A DNA stretch of 64,000 nucleotides from Chaetomium olivaceum (Eukaryota; Ascomycota; Sordariomycetes; Sordariales; Chaetomiaceae): assembly GCA_039881045.1 (NCBI GenBank), contig JAYWVB010000040.1:1-64000 (forward strand), given 5' to 3'. How positions within the stretch are numbered: position 1 is the stretch's first letter; each line of letters starts with the position of its first letter. The notes beneath the pieces were generated by a model, which did no database searches, was not told the origin of the DNA, and was given only the letters and a program-made list of their open reading frames with translations. Below are positions 13,226 to 26,547 of this stretch, piece by piece. The translations under genes and the position numbers were made by a program.

Positions 13226-13261
13226 GCCGTTGCCGTTGCCGTTGCCGTTACCGTTGCCGTT
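13226..13261. repeat. GCCGTT hexanucleotide repeat in a 3' UTR
   Basis: There are six units (one is ACCGTT) beginning 20 bp beyond the stop codon of the minus-strand gene ending at 13281. On the transcript it would read AACGGC. Its position directly after the stop suggests it lies in the 3' UTR. Confidence 0.9.
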
Positions 13262-13280
13262 GTGCATTTTCCCGGGGTAT

Positions 13281-15312
13281 CTATGAAGAAGGGTGCTGGA
13301 GCAATTGATCGCACGCTTGCCGTGCCACACGGGCGCTGCCCTGGTGGTTGAACTCGCGAGGGGTCCCCATCGAGGGACGCCGTAGACCGCCGTCGGCGCC
13401 GTCGCCATATGCTAGCCCGTCCATGCTGTCGTCTGGGCTGAGGCTGCGCTCTGTCTTGACGTTGCTGAAGACGTCGTTGATGAGGTCGTCCTGCTGCTTG
13501 GCCGTCAGGTTGGGCGGCCCACCGAACTCGTCGCCCATCATGGTGTCGTACGGCTGCTGGCCCTGGCGCGCTGCCGCGGCGGCGGCGACGTGCTGCGCGT
13601 GGCCGTGGCCGTGGTACACCGGGTGGTGCAAGCCGAGCCCGTTGGACCAGTCGCCCATGACGGGATGACCGCCGTTCTGGGGGCTGCCCTGCCTCTTGGC
13701 CACCTTTCTGCGGCGCCGGGTCCCTGTCTTCTCGTTGACTGTCGGCTCTTCCAACCCCAGCTTCACCAGCATGGCAATGATGTGCGGCTTCTTCCAGTCC
13801 CATACCCGGCAGCCGCCGGTTTCCTTCATCCGGGCGATGATGAGCTGGTACCGCATGTCCTCGAAGTAATCGAAAGCTTCCTTGAGCCGATCAATCTAGG
13901 GCGCATGATAGTTAGTACCAAGGGTCATGACAGGGGGAAACTGGTCGAGGGAAGGGTGAAGGTTTTCTTCTTACCTCTCGTTCTGGCCATACACCATACC
14001 GGGCCACGGCGCGCGAAACCTTCATCTGGAGGGCGGCCTTCTCCCAGTTGCCCTGATGCTTCTCCGAGTACTTGGCCTTCATCTCCTCCCACATGCCCTT
14101 CCCCTTCTCCGAGATGAACTCCTTTCGGAGCTGGAAGAGGTACTTGTCGTCTTCTGGAGCATCGTCCTTCAGTGTGAGCTCCTCCCCATCGTCTTCCGGC
14201 CTGAACTGGCCATTGACACCCGGCCCGGCGTGCGGTATCGGCTTGGATGTGCGGGAAGGCTTCCTGGAATTTGAGGGCTTCTTCCGCGGCGGCACTCTCC
14301 TCCCGGGGCTCATAGCCCCGTGGGGGTGGTAGGGACCGAGGAGCATGGCGGGATCCCGCAGGTCCTCGATCGCTCCGACTTGGCCCCCGGAGTGAGGCCT
14401 ATAATGGGAAGGGTGGGGTTGCGACAATACTGGTGCCGATCCATTGGAAGGCATGCGGTGGTGCATGTGAGGGGTGCCGATTGGGACGTGCTGCTGAGCC
14501 AGGTACGCGCCTGGCTGGGCGACCTCGACGCCATACGGGTGGTAGTCTTGCAGCGAGTGGTGCGTTACATCTCCGTCGTTTCCGCCCGAGACGGTGAAGT
14601 GGCCGAGGTAGGGATCGATGGGAGGCGGGATCTCGCTCTTGGGCGAGGAAGTGTGGTGGCTGACAGGAGGAGAATGCGCCATGTAGGGCGTCATGAAGGG
14701 CGAGGCTTCGGTCACTGCCGGGTTTACCGTCATGGGAGAGGGGCTTTGGCTGCTCGAGTTCAGCTCGTAGCCGTTGTAGTTGTACATTTTGGATGTGTCG
14801 GGCGGCGTTGGCGCCTGTGGTGCGAGAGCCGGTGTCTGAGAATGGTGGTAAGTCCGCATCGGCTTCCCCGACTGCTTGTGTTGTAGAGGAGGGCTCCCGG
14901 AGCTTGATGCCGGTGTTAGGAGGCTTGGGTCAGCAGCGGCAGGGTAGTTGAACGACGAGACGCCGGATACCTGTAATCTGGTGGTGAGTCGCGGGAACCC
15001 CTTGAGGACGTGGCCAGTGGGCCAACTTACTGCGCTGTAGGGGTCAAGATCGGCCGCCGAAGAGAAAGCGCCTGTTGAGGGGCCGCTGGTGCAGATGGGC
15101 AAGCCGTCCATCCGGGCTTGCTCGCCGTGGTGCGCCCCAGGCGCGAGGTACTGGGTGTTGGTCATGTCGACGTGAATGTGAAGGCGCTTGAAGGATCTCC
15201 TAGGAGAGGAACTGCCGGAGCTACCGCCGTCTGAGTCTGATCCCAACTGGTCGCAGTCGAGAAAGTCCTCGATCATAGGCGAGTCGATCTCGTCTTGCCT
15301 GTCTGTATCCAT
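13281..15312 (-). CDS. Probable fungal transcription factor with paired helical (Myb/SANT-like) module
   Basis: The family was not recognised by name. The model is complement(join(13281..13895, 13975..14970, 15031..15312)), 630 aa, or 650 aa if the 60-nt first intron is kept. The N-terminus is acidic (DFLDCDQLGSDSDGG). A long Pro/Ser/His/Tyr-rich disordered middle follows, with basic patches (PPRKKPSNSRKPSRTSKP). The folded part is C-terminal: a charged helical block DDKYLFQLRKEF...GMWEEMKAKY...ALQMKVSRAVARYGVWPERE, then a second block EAFDYFEDMRYQLIIARMKE...WDWKKPHI and a basic TGTRRRRKVAKR tail suited to DNA binding or nuclear import. The second intron (79 nt) has a perfect TACTAAC branch site and GTAAGA donor, and falls between the two helical blocks. 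The protein ends in a poly-Ala/His/Gly-rich tail. A DNA-binding role is inferred from composition and helical pattern only. Confidence 0.82.
14971..15030 (-). other. 60-nt in-frame optional intron (exitron-like)
   Basis: Read on the minus strand, the segment starts GTAAGT and ends TTACAG, with a GACTCAC branch-like site 10-16 nt before the end. Its length is divisible by three and it contains no stop codon. Retention would therefore add 20 residues (beginning VSWPTG and ending TTRLQ) without breaking the frame. Confidence 0.75.
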
Positions 15313-18300
15313 GTTTTAGTCGTTTGTCCCCTGGTCTGTGTGCGGCTTGCAACCAAAAGAATCTCAGAGCTCGACACAAGAAAAGGAAAAAAGGTGCTGA
15401 TTTTCTCCTTGCGAGAGCGGCGATTCCCTCTCTCTTTTACTCTCTGAGATCTCAAGATCGTGGCGTGGGAAAGCTAAGGAAGGGTGCCTGACCTTATAAA
15501 ACTTGGCTGGCAGTCCGAGTGCGGCCCGGCTGTGGGGCAGGGTGCGGCGTCGAAGGAACTGGGGAACGTTTTGAGACAGAGGAGGCTGATCTGACAGGCG
15601 AGGTCAGGGAACCATCTATATTAGTGAGAAGGAGGAGGAGCTTTCCGAGAGGGTGGGGCGAAAAGTTAAAGGTAGAAGTAGGCAATCGGGGCGGGAGGAG
15701 GTTGATGTATGTTTTCCGCCCCCCCGTTCCAGAATGGGAGAAAAAAAATACCCATGTGAACGCCCACCAGGGACGGTCAGGTCTTGTTCTCAATCTGGAA
15801 GAAACTGGCAACGGCCTCGCCTTGCCCTTGTCGGGTGGGTGCGGGTGGGATATGGTAGGGTATGCATGTATGTACTTCGTACCTCGACCTCAATGCACAC
15901 GCCCCCCCGTACCCCGGTACATGCCTTGCGACCGTCACTGGACGTAACTGGCGTGCTAGGCGCCGACCGTTCAAAAAACTGTGCACGCAGACAACGCGAC
16001 GGTGCCGACACGGTGACAAAAGCCAGGGTATTAGTTGGAACTGCCCCTCCTAGACGATGGACCCCGGACATCTTCTTTCGACGAGGCTTGTACCATCTGC
16101 GACCTTTCAACGCGCCCTAGCTCTCGTCCAAAGTGGCAGAGGCGGCCACGATGACCCGGATCGGCCAGGCATTTTCTCTTTCCCGAGACCCTCAAGAAGA
16201 ACAGGTCCTATGAATGGATGCCATGCGAGGCATTCCGCCACCAAGGGCGCCGGCTGAGTCCCCAGCCATGACCATGGCCGCCGGGGCTCGGCTCAGTATG
16301 CTCGTTCGTACCAGAACGAAGCCAGCCATGACCCGAGCATGGGCTGTAACGGTGACATGGCAACATGGCGACATGCTGCTGGTTCCCCCACCAGGTAGAA
16401 GGGGGAACCTGACCATCAGATCTTGCTAATCCCGGATAGATTAATGTAGGCGCTGGAGGTCGCATTTGCCCTAACGGGCAGCATCTCGGTATTGAATCTG
16501 TGAGAGCGGGACTGGTTAATGACCATCTTGGAGCAGGGATGAGGCCCCCGGGGAAAAAGGGCAAAGGCCTGAATTGTGAAGGCGGCGTTGCGGGAACGAT
16601 TGAACTAGTGAGTGCACATCTTTTACTAGGGCCGTTCTCGCCGGGGGTGGGTGTGTGGGGGAGACGGGCAATGGACCCCCCCTTCTCCGGTATCGTATCG
16701 GCATGTACTGTGACAATCAACAAGGTGAACCACCATACACCCGGCCGAATCTCCACGACGGAGGGGCAGGGGGGAAGAAGCTCTGGTCGCGCCACCATGC
16801 GGGAGGACCCTACTGTGAGATAGCCGCCGTTGCTTTGTCCTTGTTGGTGGAGATGGAGCCAGTTGGTTCGACTCGGAGCGCGGATAGACGCCTCGAGGAC
16901 CTCCCCGCCCCGGCATATCTCGATCGCGCACTGCTGCTGCTGGCCGTTTGTAGACGTGGCTCGCGCTGGCATGTGTATCGCCCGCTAGCCCGTACACTGA
17001 GCAGCTGGGAACATGTCGCGTGTGCGTGCGCGTGTCGCGTTACGGTACCCGGAGTCCTTGAGCTCTCGATACATCATCGCCTTTACCTGACCCCCTCCCA
17101 CGAGCAAGCCGGGGGCGAAGCCGCCAATTGCCGGGGGTGGTATCGGTCTGCTAAATTTGAACAGAACTGGGCAGCGAAATCTGGGGCATGGAGGGCATGG
17201 GGACATGGGGCGCGATGGGGCATGCGAACGAACGAGCGCCGCGATCCCAGTCGGGCTCTTTTGGGTGTCCGCTTCGGATCTGCGTCGAATGGACCAAGGT
17301 TTCGAGCGACGAGGGGTGCAGCGGCCCGAAAAAGAGACCAGGCGGAATTGGTGGGCTGAGAAAGAGTGCATCAACTGGGATTTGCTTCGCAACTTGGGTT
17401 GAAACAAACTGTGCCTGCGCACAAGGGGAATAGTGGGAAAGAGTTCGAGGCTGTGTTACCCAGAGAGGGTAAGGTACCTAGGAAAGTGGGGATGCTCGCA
17501 GGGCCGCGGCTGCCGGAATACAGATGGATGACACTCCATGACTGTTAGGAAGGATCAAATTTTCCGGGCAGCAACGCATGGGAGGAAAGAGCACACGGAG
17601 ATACGGCTTTAGGACGGCAGCAGTCCGCTGATGCTGGCATCGCACTGGCACCATGGCACTTTGGCACTCTGAGCCCTTGCCATCATCAATCAGCCAAGGA
17701 AAAAGCCATCGAGGTTCAGCGACAACAACACTTCGCCTTTCAAAAACCCACGGCAGTCGCCGGGGTGCGCGCACACAGAGACAGCATTTGTCATGCAGTA
17801 GTCTCTTCTTCCACTTACCTTGATTCACCACTGCGACGGTACCTGCGGGTTCTGCAGCCTGCAGCACATACCTGGCGCCCTAATTACCACAATATCTGCC
17901 CTGCTGCTCTCGGCGATAATGCGCGCGTTCCAATGAAACGGTCGCTTGGCCTATTGATTATTGTTCCATCGGCACCTACTTTGGCGATCCCGATGCTGCC
18001 AGAGTCCTGCATTTCGATGGACAGCTCTTTCAAGCAGGCTCTTCGCGCGTTTCGAAGCGTATCCGCCGGTTACGGCACAGCGGACCTCAGTCCTCTTGGG
18101 GGCAGCGAAGGGCGACACATCAGCGCGCTTCTGTGCGTTTGGGGTCGTCCGTTTTCCGGCGTGTGATTGGTCTGCAACTCGAGGGCAAGGGTGTTTCGAC
18201 GAATCGTGTCTCTTACCATTCTGTCGGGTCCGCGCTATGCCCCTTTCGGCCACAACCTGGAGCGGTGCTGAAGTGATGAGCGGTCAGTGGAAGGAAAAGT

Positions 18301-21144
18301 GAGAGGAAAAAGCGGAAAGCTGAATTCGAACTTGCGACGAGGTGCAGATCAGGTCGGTGGCCCCCCGAGGCCCCTCCTTCCCACTTCCCAACCTTTCCCA
18401 CCCCTTCCCTGGCAATCGCCGACTGGTTCGGCACACCAAACCACCATGGGCGCGCTTATTGCGCATGGCGATTGGGCACAAGGAGGGGCAACCGTGCAGG
18501 TCAAACCACCAACACACTTCCAGGATAACCAACAGCTCCCGCGAACCGCGCTGTGCACGAACCACACACGACACCACATCGACGTCGCTGAAAATCGTCG
18601 CGTCTGATTTCGGGAGTCATGAAACCCCCATGCCACGAATGCACCTTTCCACGACGCAGGCAAGTAGCGGCAGCTCCGCTGCTACGATGCTACGCTAGCA
18701 GCGAGCGGCAGGGTCTCAGGCGCAAGAAATGGATCCCCGAAACTTTTCGCTCTTCTGCCAATCGCCACTTTTACGACACCGACAGGCATTCCCCCTGCCC
18801 GCCGTCGACGCCCGCTGATGCGCCCTCTAGGCGGCCCTCTTCTCAAGCCGTCAAGTTCAAGTCTCGGGTGCCACAGCAGCCCGAAATGACGCACTATCAC
18901 CGGATGGGAAATATCGCGTAAATGAAAGCCGGTGAGCGACGGTGCGATGCCTGGAGCACGGCTCTTCTGACGACGCGCAACTGTTTCTTTACACAAGTTT
19001 TAAACCCAAGCGTGGAGATCAACACCCACCCGCAACCCGACTTGGCAGTCTTCATTACGATCATGCCCAAGGGGACCATCTTCACCCGCCACCCCCGTGC
19101 GTTCCGCGTCGGGAGAGGAGAACGAGTACAGATGAAAGTCCAAGTAACTCACTAGCCCTGCGGACTGTAACGGGAGTGCGCATATCCGCGACCAGATTTG
19201 AACCCATGTCGGCCTCCCATTCCGAGCTCCCGAACGTGCTCAACGAGTAACGTTATCTGCTCGGCGTTTTCCCCGCCCCTCCCCTCGTCGATGTTTCCGG
19301 GCTTCGGCCGGGTCAACTCCTCCTCTGCAATTTCTGTAGAGTATCACCGCGCAGCCGCCGTCAGGACCCAGCAGGACGGAACCGCTACCCTTCTGCCTGT
19401 CGCTATCCAAACACGTCAGCTAAACGAATTCACCTGATTGCACCGCGCCACCGACGAGGTGACAGCTCGCTCATCACACCACCTCGTCGCGTTGCTCGCC
19501 AGAGGACGCGGGTAGTTTTCTGAGACGTCCTACGTTCGGTCCCCTTTTGGTTTGGTGCGCCTATTAACTATCAAGATGGGAAGCATGTTGCTCCGCGTCT
19601 CCGCGAGACTTGACCTCTTTGCACATCGCTTGATCACCATCGATGGCGGGTGGACCCGGGCCGTTTCCTGGTCAGGCTGGGGGCCCCGATCGATATGGAC
19701 GCCAGATGCACCGGGGAAGTCAGCCCCCGGTTTCCGCCTCGCCCTTTTTCGTGGGTCTCGCCCTTCCCCTGTCCCTACCGCCGCTCCACCCCGGCAGCCT
19801 TTCCGTCGCCATCGCGATCATGTGTTGTCCACCCTGGCATCCACTTTGGGTACACATCAGCGACCCTTTCAGTCGTCGAGATCTCTAACTCGCTGGAGGG
19901 GCTCAGGCGGCGCGCCGAACATCTTTGGGGGTTTGTGTCCAAGAGCCGGCAAGTGGTTCCTGGGCATCCCCCTCTCCCCGCTAATGTTGACGGCATGTGC
20001 GGGCGCCCTGCCCACCCTCCCGCGGTTGTGTAACTGTAGCCACAGTGCTGTGCCTGTCTCATCATAGGTTAAGGTTCTACAACATGCCACCAGCAGAAGC
20101 CCGCAGAAGCCCGCTCCCGTCCACGTTTGTGCGACAGACGGCCCATGCCCGTATTGTTCGGGCCGCACCAAGCACCCTCGCCGGAGAGCGCAGCCGAGAC
20201 AAGATTGATAACTTAACTCGCGCAGATACGGCCACAGGGCCAGACTAGGAACTGCGGTGAGCTTAACAATATGCCGGCTAAAGCACAAGACGACGAGCTT
20301 CCTGATTTGTATCGACCGTAACCTTGAACCACCAGGCTTCGCCTCTTCCCTCTCTCATCACGTCGCAGTCTTCGCGGGCTCGCCAAGAGAAAGGGCGGGA
20401 GTGAGAGCATCAGTGACATGCTACCTCTCAGCCTCGATCACAGATACACCACGGGAGGACGGAAGTCCGACCACTTCCCGCGTGAAGATGTCATGATGGT
20501 ACGTCGGGATGCCCTGTAGAGCCAAGTCGTGCCCTGAAGTGCGTGGCCCGGGTCCACAGCAAAAGATCCAGACATGTTCCTTGTCGGATCGTGGTTGCTC
20601 GGCAGACGTGTGAATCACCCATCAGGGTCCGCGCCAATCCGCAGAGGGCTTCTCAGTTGAGAGAGTCGAGTTTTGTGTGAGTGTGGTGCATGGACGTAAC
20701 GCAATACAGTACAGTTCTGGGAGAAACTGTGCAGAGCCTGATCCTGGTCGCTGGAGTGAGGTTGTAGTGCTGCTAGCCAGATTGGCTCGCATTTGTCAGG
20801 TGTGGGCTCATTGCATTCCCTCCCATTCGTCAACGCTTTTCAAACCCACTTTCCCTCCAAAGAACGACAACTTTCATTGGATAACAGCTTGACCCACCCA
20901 AACCTGCCCAAAGTCCGACCCTGTGTCTGTGACTTCGCTTCTCGCACTGAAAACGCACATTTTGTCTGTACTTCTACAATGAAGCACAAGCTTGCAGGAT
21001 CGCCCCCTAACCCTTCTCAAACCAAAACCCTTGTCGAGTTGAGCAGCCCCATTCGGGGTTTCAAGCCGTCCCCCGCCTCGCGCACCAGCCCTTTGTGGTT
21101 TTGGCCTGTGTAAGTACTTCCAGGATTTCATTCAACACTCCATC

Positions 21145-21173
21145 AACCCCAACCCCAACCCCAACCCCAACCC
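21145..21173. repeat. (AACCCC)n short tandem repeat
   Basis: About 4.5 copies of AACCCC. It is telomere-like in composition but is not the TTAGGG telomere repeat. Confidence 0.85.
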
Positions 21174-23289
21174 GCCCCTTTTTCGTTTGTTTCCTTTTGC
21201 TTCAACCGCCAACGTCTTGCGTCTCGCTCCGTGCGAATACCGCGCGCCAGCAAGAAAGTGTATTGTGGTAAGATGATATTTTTTTCACCCTCATATTCAA
21301 GGGACGTGTTTGACCATCATCCGTGGACGCTGATTAATACCCACTCAGCGAAGAAGCATCATCAGCTTCTCCGTTCGCGACCACCCTCAACCATTCTCTC
21401 ACTGTTCATCCAAGGAACACCGGCCGGCTTGCTTTTCTTTCTTCTCCTAGAAACCCCAGCCTTAAAGACCGGTACGAGGAGCACCGGTCTGGACGACAGA
21501 AATCAGAAATTCGCGCATCCGTTCCAGATTCCTGGGTCTCAGTCTTGGGACACTTCCCGGAGTATTTGCCTCGCTCGACCGGTAGGACCGTGGATCGACT
21601 GGCGGAACCGGGCATTGCGGCACCGAGGGCGAGACTCCAGGAACCTGAGGCAAAAAATAAAATAAACGAAATTGTTCGCCAGACGTCTGGAATCAGTCCG
21701 AGTCGCCAAAACCCTTCACAACGGCCCTTCTCCCGGCTGCACAACCCTGCTTTTTCCATGTGAATACTACCGCGCAGAGAGGTTTGGTGGCTCTCGTGGT
21801 TATTCAACACCCTCGGGGTTGAATCTATGTCCGTGACGGGAGTGGCCTCTTCATCCTGGAATATGCCCGAAAAACCGTGGATGTCAGGGTCTACCGCGGT
21901 AGCAGGAGAGAGACAGATGGTCACTCGAGCATCACTGGTAATTTTTACCCTTCTTGGTCGCTTTTTTGCGCGTCTCTCATATCAATTCTGCGCGCCGGTG
22001 GCGAGTGAAGGCCAAGTCGATATTTCTAAGCCGACTCGGTAACTATCATGAGACGGCACGGGGCTGTCAAGCTCTTGGATGTCTCGGTTCAAGCAGCTTA
22101 ACCAACCTGTAACAGCAAAGGCGAGAGCTTCGGCAGCGCGTACCGCCGTGATCGCTTACTTGCTCCCCTCCTTTCTGAGACAGCTTGTGCCTCTCGTTTG
22201 CCGCCTCGCCTGCGAGTTCTCCTGCCGGCATGTCTTTCCCCTTCCACTGGGCCCCTCGCCGCACCATGAGCGGACGAACCATAGCTGTGCCACTCGTCAC
22301 CGACCGGACGGGTGATGTCGACGGCAAGGTAATGTCAAGGCAATGTAATGCATGCAGGCCGGGCAGCGGGCAGTGGGCAGACAAGCGCGAGATCGCCGTT
22401 CCCCTGTCCCCTAACTAGCCCCAGGGGGGAAAAGGGCAGGGCAGAGACGACAAAAAGACCAACCAACAAGCAGCCAGCCAGCCAATTTGCCATTCTCAAA
22501 TCTTAACGGTCGAGCCGCCCGTCCGTCCGTCCGCCCTCCCGCCCTCTCTCTCAAGCTCAGGCACACCACCCATAACTAATCTAGCTAGCTAGCCAGCTAC
22601 CATGGGTTGGCATCATCCGATCACCGAAATCAGCACCGTAAATCTCCCAAACCCAAACCCCACACCCCCCCAATTCCACCCTTCAAACGACCGTTCAACC
22701 CCCTCCAATCGTTGCCCATCCGCCCATCACCGTCACCTCCTACAACCAGTCAACCGTTCCGCCCCTCACCTCACCTTCCCCCCACCTTCACCGTCCTTCC
22801 TTACCCGGCTATAGCGTAGCTTATCCGATCTCTGCCTCTGTGCCTGTGCCTGTGCCCAGCCCTACCTTGCCGCCGCCGCCGCCGTCCGTGATCGATCATC
22901 ACCCCCTCCACACCCCTCCACACCACCTCCACACCACCTCCCTCGCCCTCACCCTCGCCCCACCATTTTAACCGGAGACACGGCGCGCCGGTTCCCCCCC
23001 TTGTCCCTGCTGTCGGTAGGCATGTACATTACATAGGAAGTACCTACCTATAACAGGGAAAGAAGAGAATGATGGAAGACGAAAAAGAAGAAGACGAAGA
23101 CGAAGACGACGAAGACGAAGAAGAAGAAGAAGCAGCGAAAAGAATGTCTCGGCTCGGCCGGTTCCTTGCCGGTCGGCCCCTTGTCGTCCTTTGTTTGTCT
23201 CACCTACGCCTACAGATGTACTGCCCTGGCCTTGTCAGGCAGGCAGGTGCTGTCCATCATGTTGCTTGCGTGTCATGTGATGTTTGTCG

Positions 23290-23312
23290 TCTTGTCTTGT
23301 CTTGTCTTGTCT
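23290..23312. repeat. (CTTGT)n pentanucleotide repeat
   Basis: Four CTTGT units in the microsatellite-rich gene desert. Confidence 0.85.
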
Positions 23313-23437
23313 CTTGTCTCGCCTTCCCGAGCCGGCCCCAGGTTCAAGGCCAGGCCCCGGCTAGGGCCAAGGCCAAGGCGGTCAGGGGGTTTTGCGTTTG
23401 AGCTAGTTAGGGGTGTAGGGGTGTGTGTCGACCGTTG

Positions 23438-23440
<3 letters not shown>

Positions 23441-23480
<40 letters not shown>
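23441..23480. repeat. (TG)20 microsatellite
   Basis: Forty bases of uninterrupted TG. A second run, (GT)9, lies at about 23599-23617. Confidence 0.95.
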
Positions 23481-23484
<4 letters not shown>

Positions 23485-26328
23485 TTGTCTGCGGTGGTGC
23501 ATGGGCGCGCTTAGCTGGCCGAGGGTAGGGCACCGGCAGGGGTAAGGGGGGGATGGCTGTTGGTTCGTCACGGCGCGTGTTGGCCTGCAGACGCCGAAGT
23601 GTGTGTGTGTGTGTGTTGTTCCGAGCTAAGGCGGCTTGCTTGATGGTGGGGGGATGGATGATGGCCTTGGCTTTTGGGTTGTTGTCCTTTGTTTTGCATT
23701 GCCTTCGAGTCATTACTGTGGAGAGAAAGGGGGGGGATGTCGTGGAGCATCTCTCACTGGGCTGTTACTAGATGCGCGATTGGGATAACTACCTTAGGGG
23801 GGTTGGGAAAGAGCGGAGAACGGCTGGTTGACTGACTGACCGGCTTGCCCGCCTAGGTACCTCCCCGTTGCTGGGGAGAAAACGGTGAGTTGACCGACTC
23901 CACGGCGGGCTCCCAGGGGAAGCACGGGGTGTATCGAGGGGATGTACTGTACATGCACATGCACATACCAGGAGGTTGGACGGTAATTTCCAGTGCAGGT
24001 GTTTGCAAACACCAAGATTGGTGGGGAGGGAGATTCAACGCACGGTCTCCCCGGTCAACATCATGTCGAGTCCAAGGTTCAGGCTCCCAAGGCGACTGAC
24101 TGACTGACTGCCTGGCACTGTTGATGGTGCCGTGTCAATGGAGAATAAACGAACCCACATTCAGGCACGGGCTGGCATGACTCAGGTCGCCGTCCACGGC
24201 GTGTAAGTGAGGACGAGACTGACTGGGGCATGGAATAGGAAAGCGTATCTCCGCCACGATACGGCCGCCTGATATGGCCGCAACAGCCCCAGAAGGAAAC
24301 AGTAAAAAAGCCTCGCTCTGGCAGTGCCCCTATTGCGCAGACTAACACAGTCCCGAGGGAATGGATTCATGTTGTCGGCGACCCCATTCGTGAGAGGTTA
24401 AACTGGAGGCCCATTTCTGAGGCCGCTTCTCATGCGGCCTGGGTCGACATAGCCTCCAAGAAACGGAAATAATCCACAGTTGGATCGAATTAACAGACGA
24501 AAATCGGATATCGAACATCAGGGAGGGAGAAACACAGCCACGTAAAAACTGGTCTTTGATTGAGTCCACTCTATTGCACCGGGTCAAGAGGGTATTGATG
24601 TTTTGGGAATTGGGTGAATGATTGGAAACAAAAGCGAACGGCGTGGTTGCTCAAAGCCTCTGGCTGCAGGTGGTCTTGGCAACCAAGCAGGTGTAAGTGA
24701 GGCTGGGTAAGCTCGCAAGGTACTGGAGGTAGCTGCCATGTCTCATGGTGACCTGGAGCTCTTCAACAACTTGAACAAGGAAGACTGCAAAAACAGGGGA
24801 GAGGTAAAACAAATGAGGCGAAGAAACAGGGCAAAGTCAAGGCACGGAAAACGGGAAAGCAACCGGTTCCATCTCCAAGCTCACAGTGATCACTCCCTCC
24901 CTGCCATCACCGAGCCATCCGATGCAACAATCAACAATGGTCAACAACTCGAAAATATCGCTGGATAGTCGTCGTCATTCGTCTGATCCAATTGTTTTTT
25001 GTGTGTCAGATTCATCCCATCTCTCCGCATTTTTCAGTGGCTCGCCAAGCAGGACGAAGTATGAAAGGAACAACAAAGCCCGCTCCTTCTGTGAACCATC
25101 TGTACAACCAGCTCTATTGCAGAGCTAAAGTAAGATTGTGCCGTAGACGGGCGCCGAAACACCACCGCTCCGACGACGTAATCCGGAGGATGGCCCCCAT
25201 AAAATAACTCCGCCTAGCGGAATTCCGACCTGGAGCGGAGGTGGTGACGCAAGTTTGGCCCCCAATCGAGACCTGAAGGGTAGGATTCCAGAACTAAGGG
25301 CATCCAACGTTGAAGCGGCGTGATATCGCAGCATGAAATGATAAAGAAGGAAGGAATGGAAGATAGGGGGAGGGGAGGGGAGGGGGAGGGGTGCGATGCG
25401 AAGTGGCAAGAAATCCAGATGGAAAACGGTGATGCGGCGCGGACAAAACCACGACGGTTCTCTAATTCCGCGATCGGTCCGAAGTCATCAATTGCAACAT
25501 CCGTTCCAGACCTGGTCCGTGGTGATGTCAAAAGAGGACCGAACCGGAAGGGGAAAGAAACCGAGCATCGGCGCCACAACCGCTCCGGGGCGTGGTAGCA
25601 TGCCCGGCCGGGCGTGACTCGGGACGATGAAACCAACACCCGAACAAAGCCATAAGAAAAGTCTAAAAAAAAGTAAAGCCAACGGGGGCTATCACCCTCG
25701 GCACCCGGCACTGTATCTGTGCCAGGAACCAACACGAACGCCAACGCGGGGTTGCGCACCCACAAATCAATCAGCTTGCGCGACGTAAAGAAAAAGGTAC
25801 GGACGGAACGGGATGTGATGGTGCGGCAGAGCAAAGCTGCGATAGCTAACAAGCTCAGCTGGTGTTTCACATTCACCACGGCGGCGACAGTCGTAGTTGG
25901 GAGCTCAGGAACGAAACGTAACGCCGAGACGCGGGTTCGCGGCGCCGGCGGCGATGTTGGAGAGTTGGAGGTTTCAATGACCACATTCCGCGGCCTCCCG
26001 AACTCCCGAGCTGAAAAATCCCAACCACCAAGTACCACCAAGCACTACTACCAAGCACCAAGCACCACCACCAGACCGAAAACCACGCCGGCCAAAAGAA
26101 AAAAGGCTTGTTGTGCCGCACCACCACCACATTGAACCCCTCCCCCCCACAACAACTAAAACAACATAAAAAAGACCCCAAAGCTACCCCCGACCAACCT
26201 CGGACAACCAACAACACCAAGGCTCGTTGGGCCGGGTAGGTACGGCATACGGCACCGCCATATACCCATAGAATACCATACCAATGCTAGACACGTCCGC
26301 CCAGTCGGGTCCATCGCGGACAGGAATA

Positions 26329-26332
26329 GCAA

Positions 26333-26364
<32 letters not shown>

Positions 26365-26390
26365 ACAGCAGCAGCAACAACAGCAACAGC
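26329..26390. repeat. CAG/CAA trinucleotide repeat
   Basis: Imperfect CAG tract with CAA interruptions (about 20 triplets). It is open in several frames but embedded in no supported gene. Confidence 0.9.
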
Positions 26391-26511
26391 CCCAGTAAAC
26401 GGCACGAGCACAAGCATCGGCAACCCCAGCACCAGCACCAACTCCCTCCCCGACGAAAAGATGTCGCCCCGCCCCGCCCCGCTCCGCTCCCCTGGGTGCT
26501 GCTGGCTGTTG

Positions 26512-26547
26512 CCACACACACACCACACACACACACACACACACACG
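26512..26547. repeat. (CA)n microsatellite
   Basis: An interrupted CA run 120 bp after the CAG tract. A GACC run follows at about 26713-26736 and a GT run at 27163-27179. Confidence 0.9.

Larger units (their letters stand above)
9053..13280. other. Intergenic region, no gene recognised
   Basis: About 4.2 kb separate the 5' end of the GH47 gene from the 3' end of the next minus-strand gene. Scattered frames of up to about 180 codons have low-complexity or shadow-like translations. Simple repeats include CCAAAT units near 9478-9500, a GTTC run (12017-12038), an AG run near 12897-12914 and a GCCGTT repeat (13226-13261). The last few hundred bases before 13281 are probably the 3' UTR of the transcription-factor gene. 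No tRNA or other RNA gene was recognised. Confidence 0.55.

Noticed and set aside
16208..16972. 254-codon minus-strand frame
   Set aside because: Pro/Ser/His-rich translation without domain or homology signal, overlapped by other frames of similar length. GC-rich DNA gives such frames by chance.
19194..19290. Possible minus-strand tRNA (GGGTTCAAATC B-box-like sequence)
   Set aside because: The T stem does not pair, no acceptor stem can be formed and there is no A-box at the right distance.
23069..23401. Acidic protein (poly Glu/Asp) on the plus strand
   Set aside because: The acidic run comes from a GAA/GAC repeat and the rest has no coding character. Nearby TG and CTTGT repeats indicate simple-sequence DNA.
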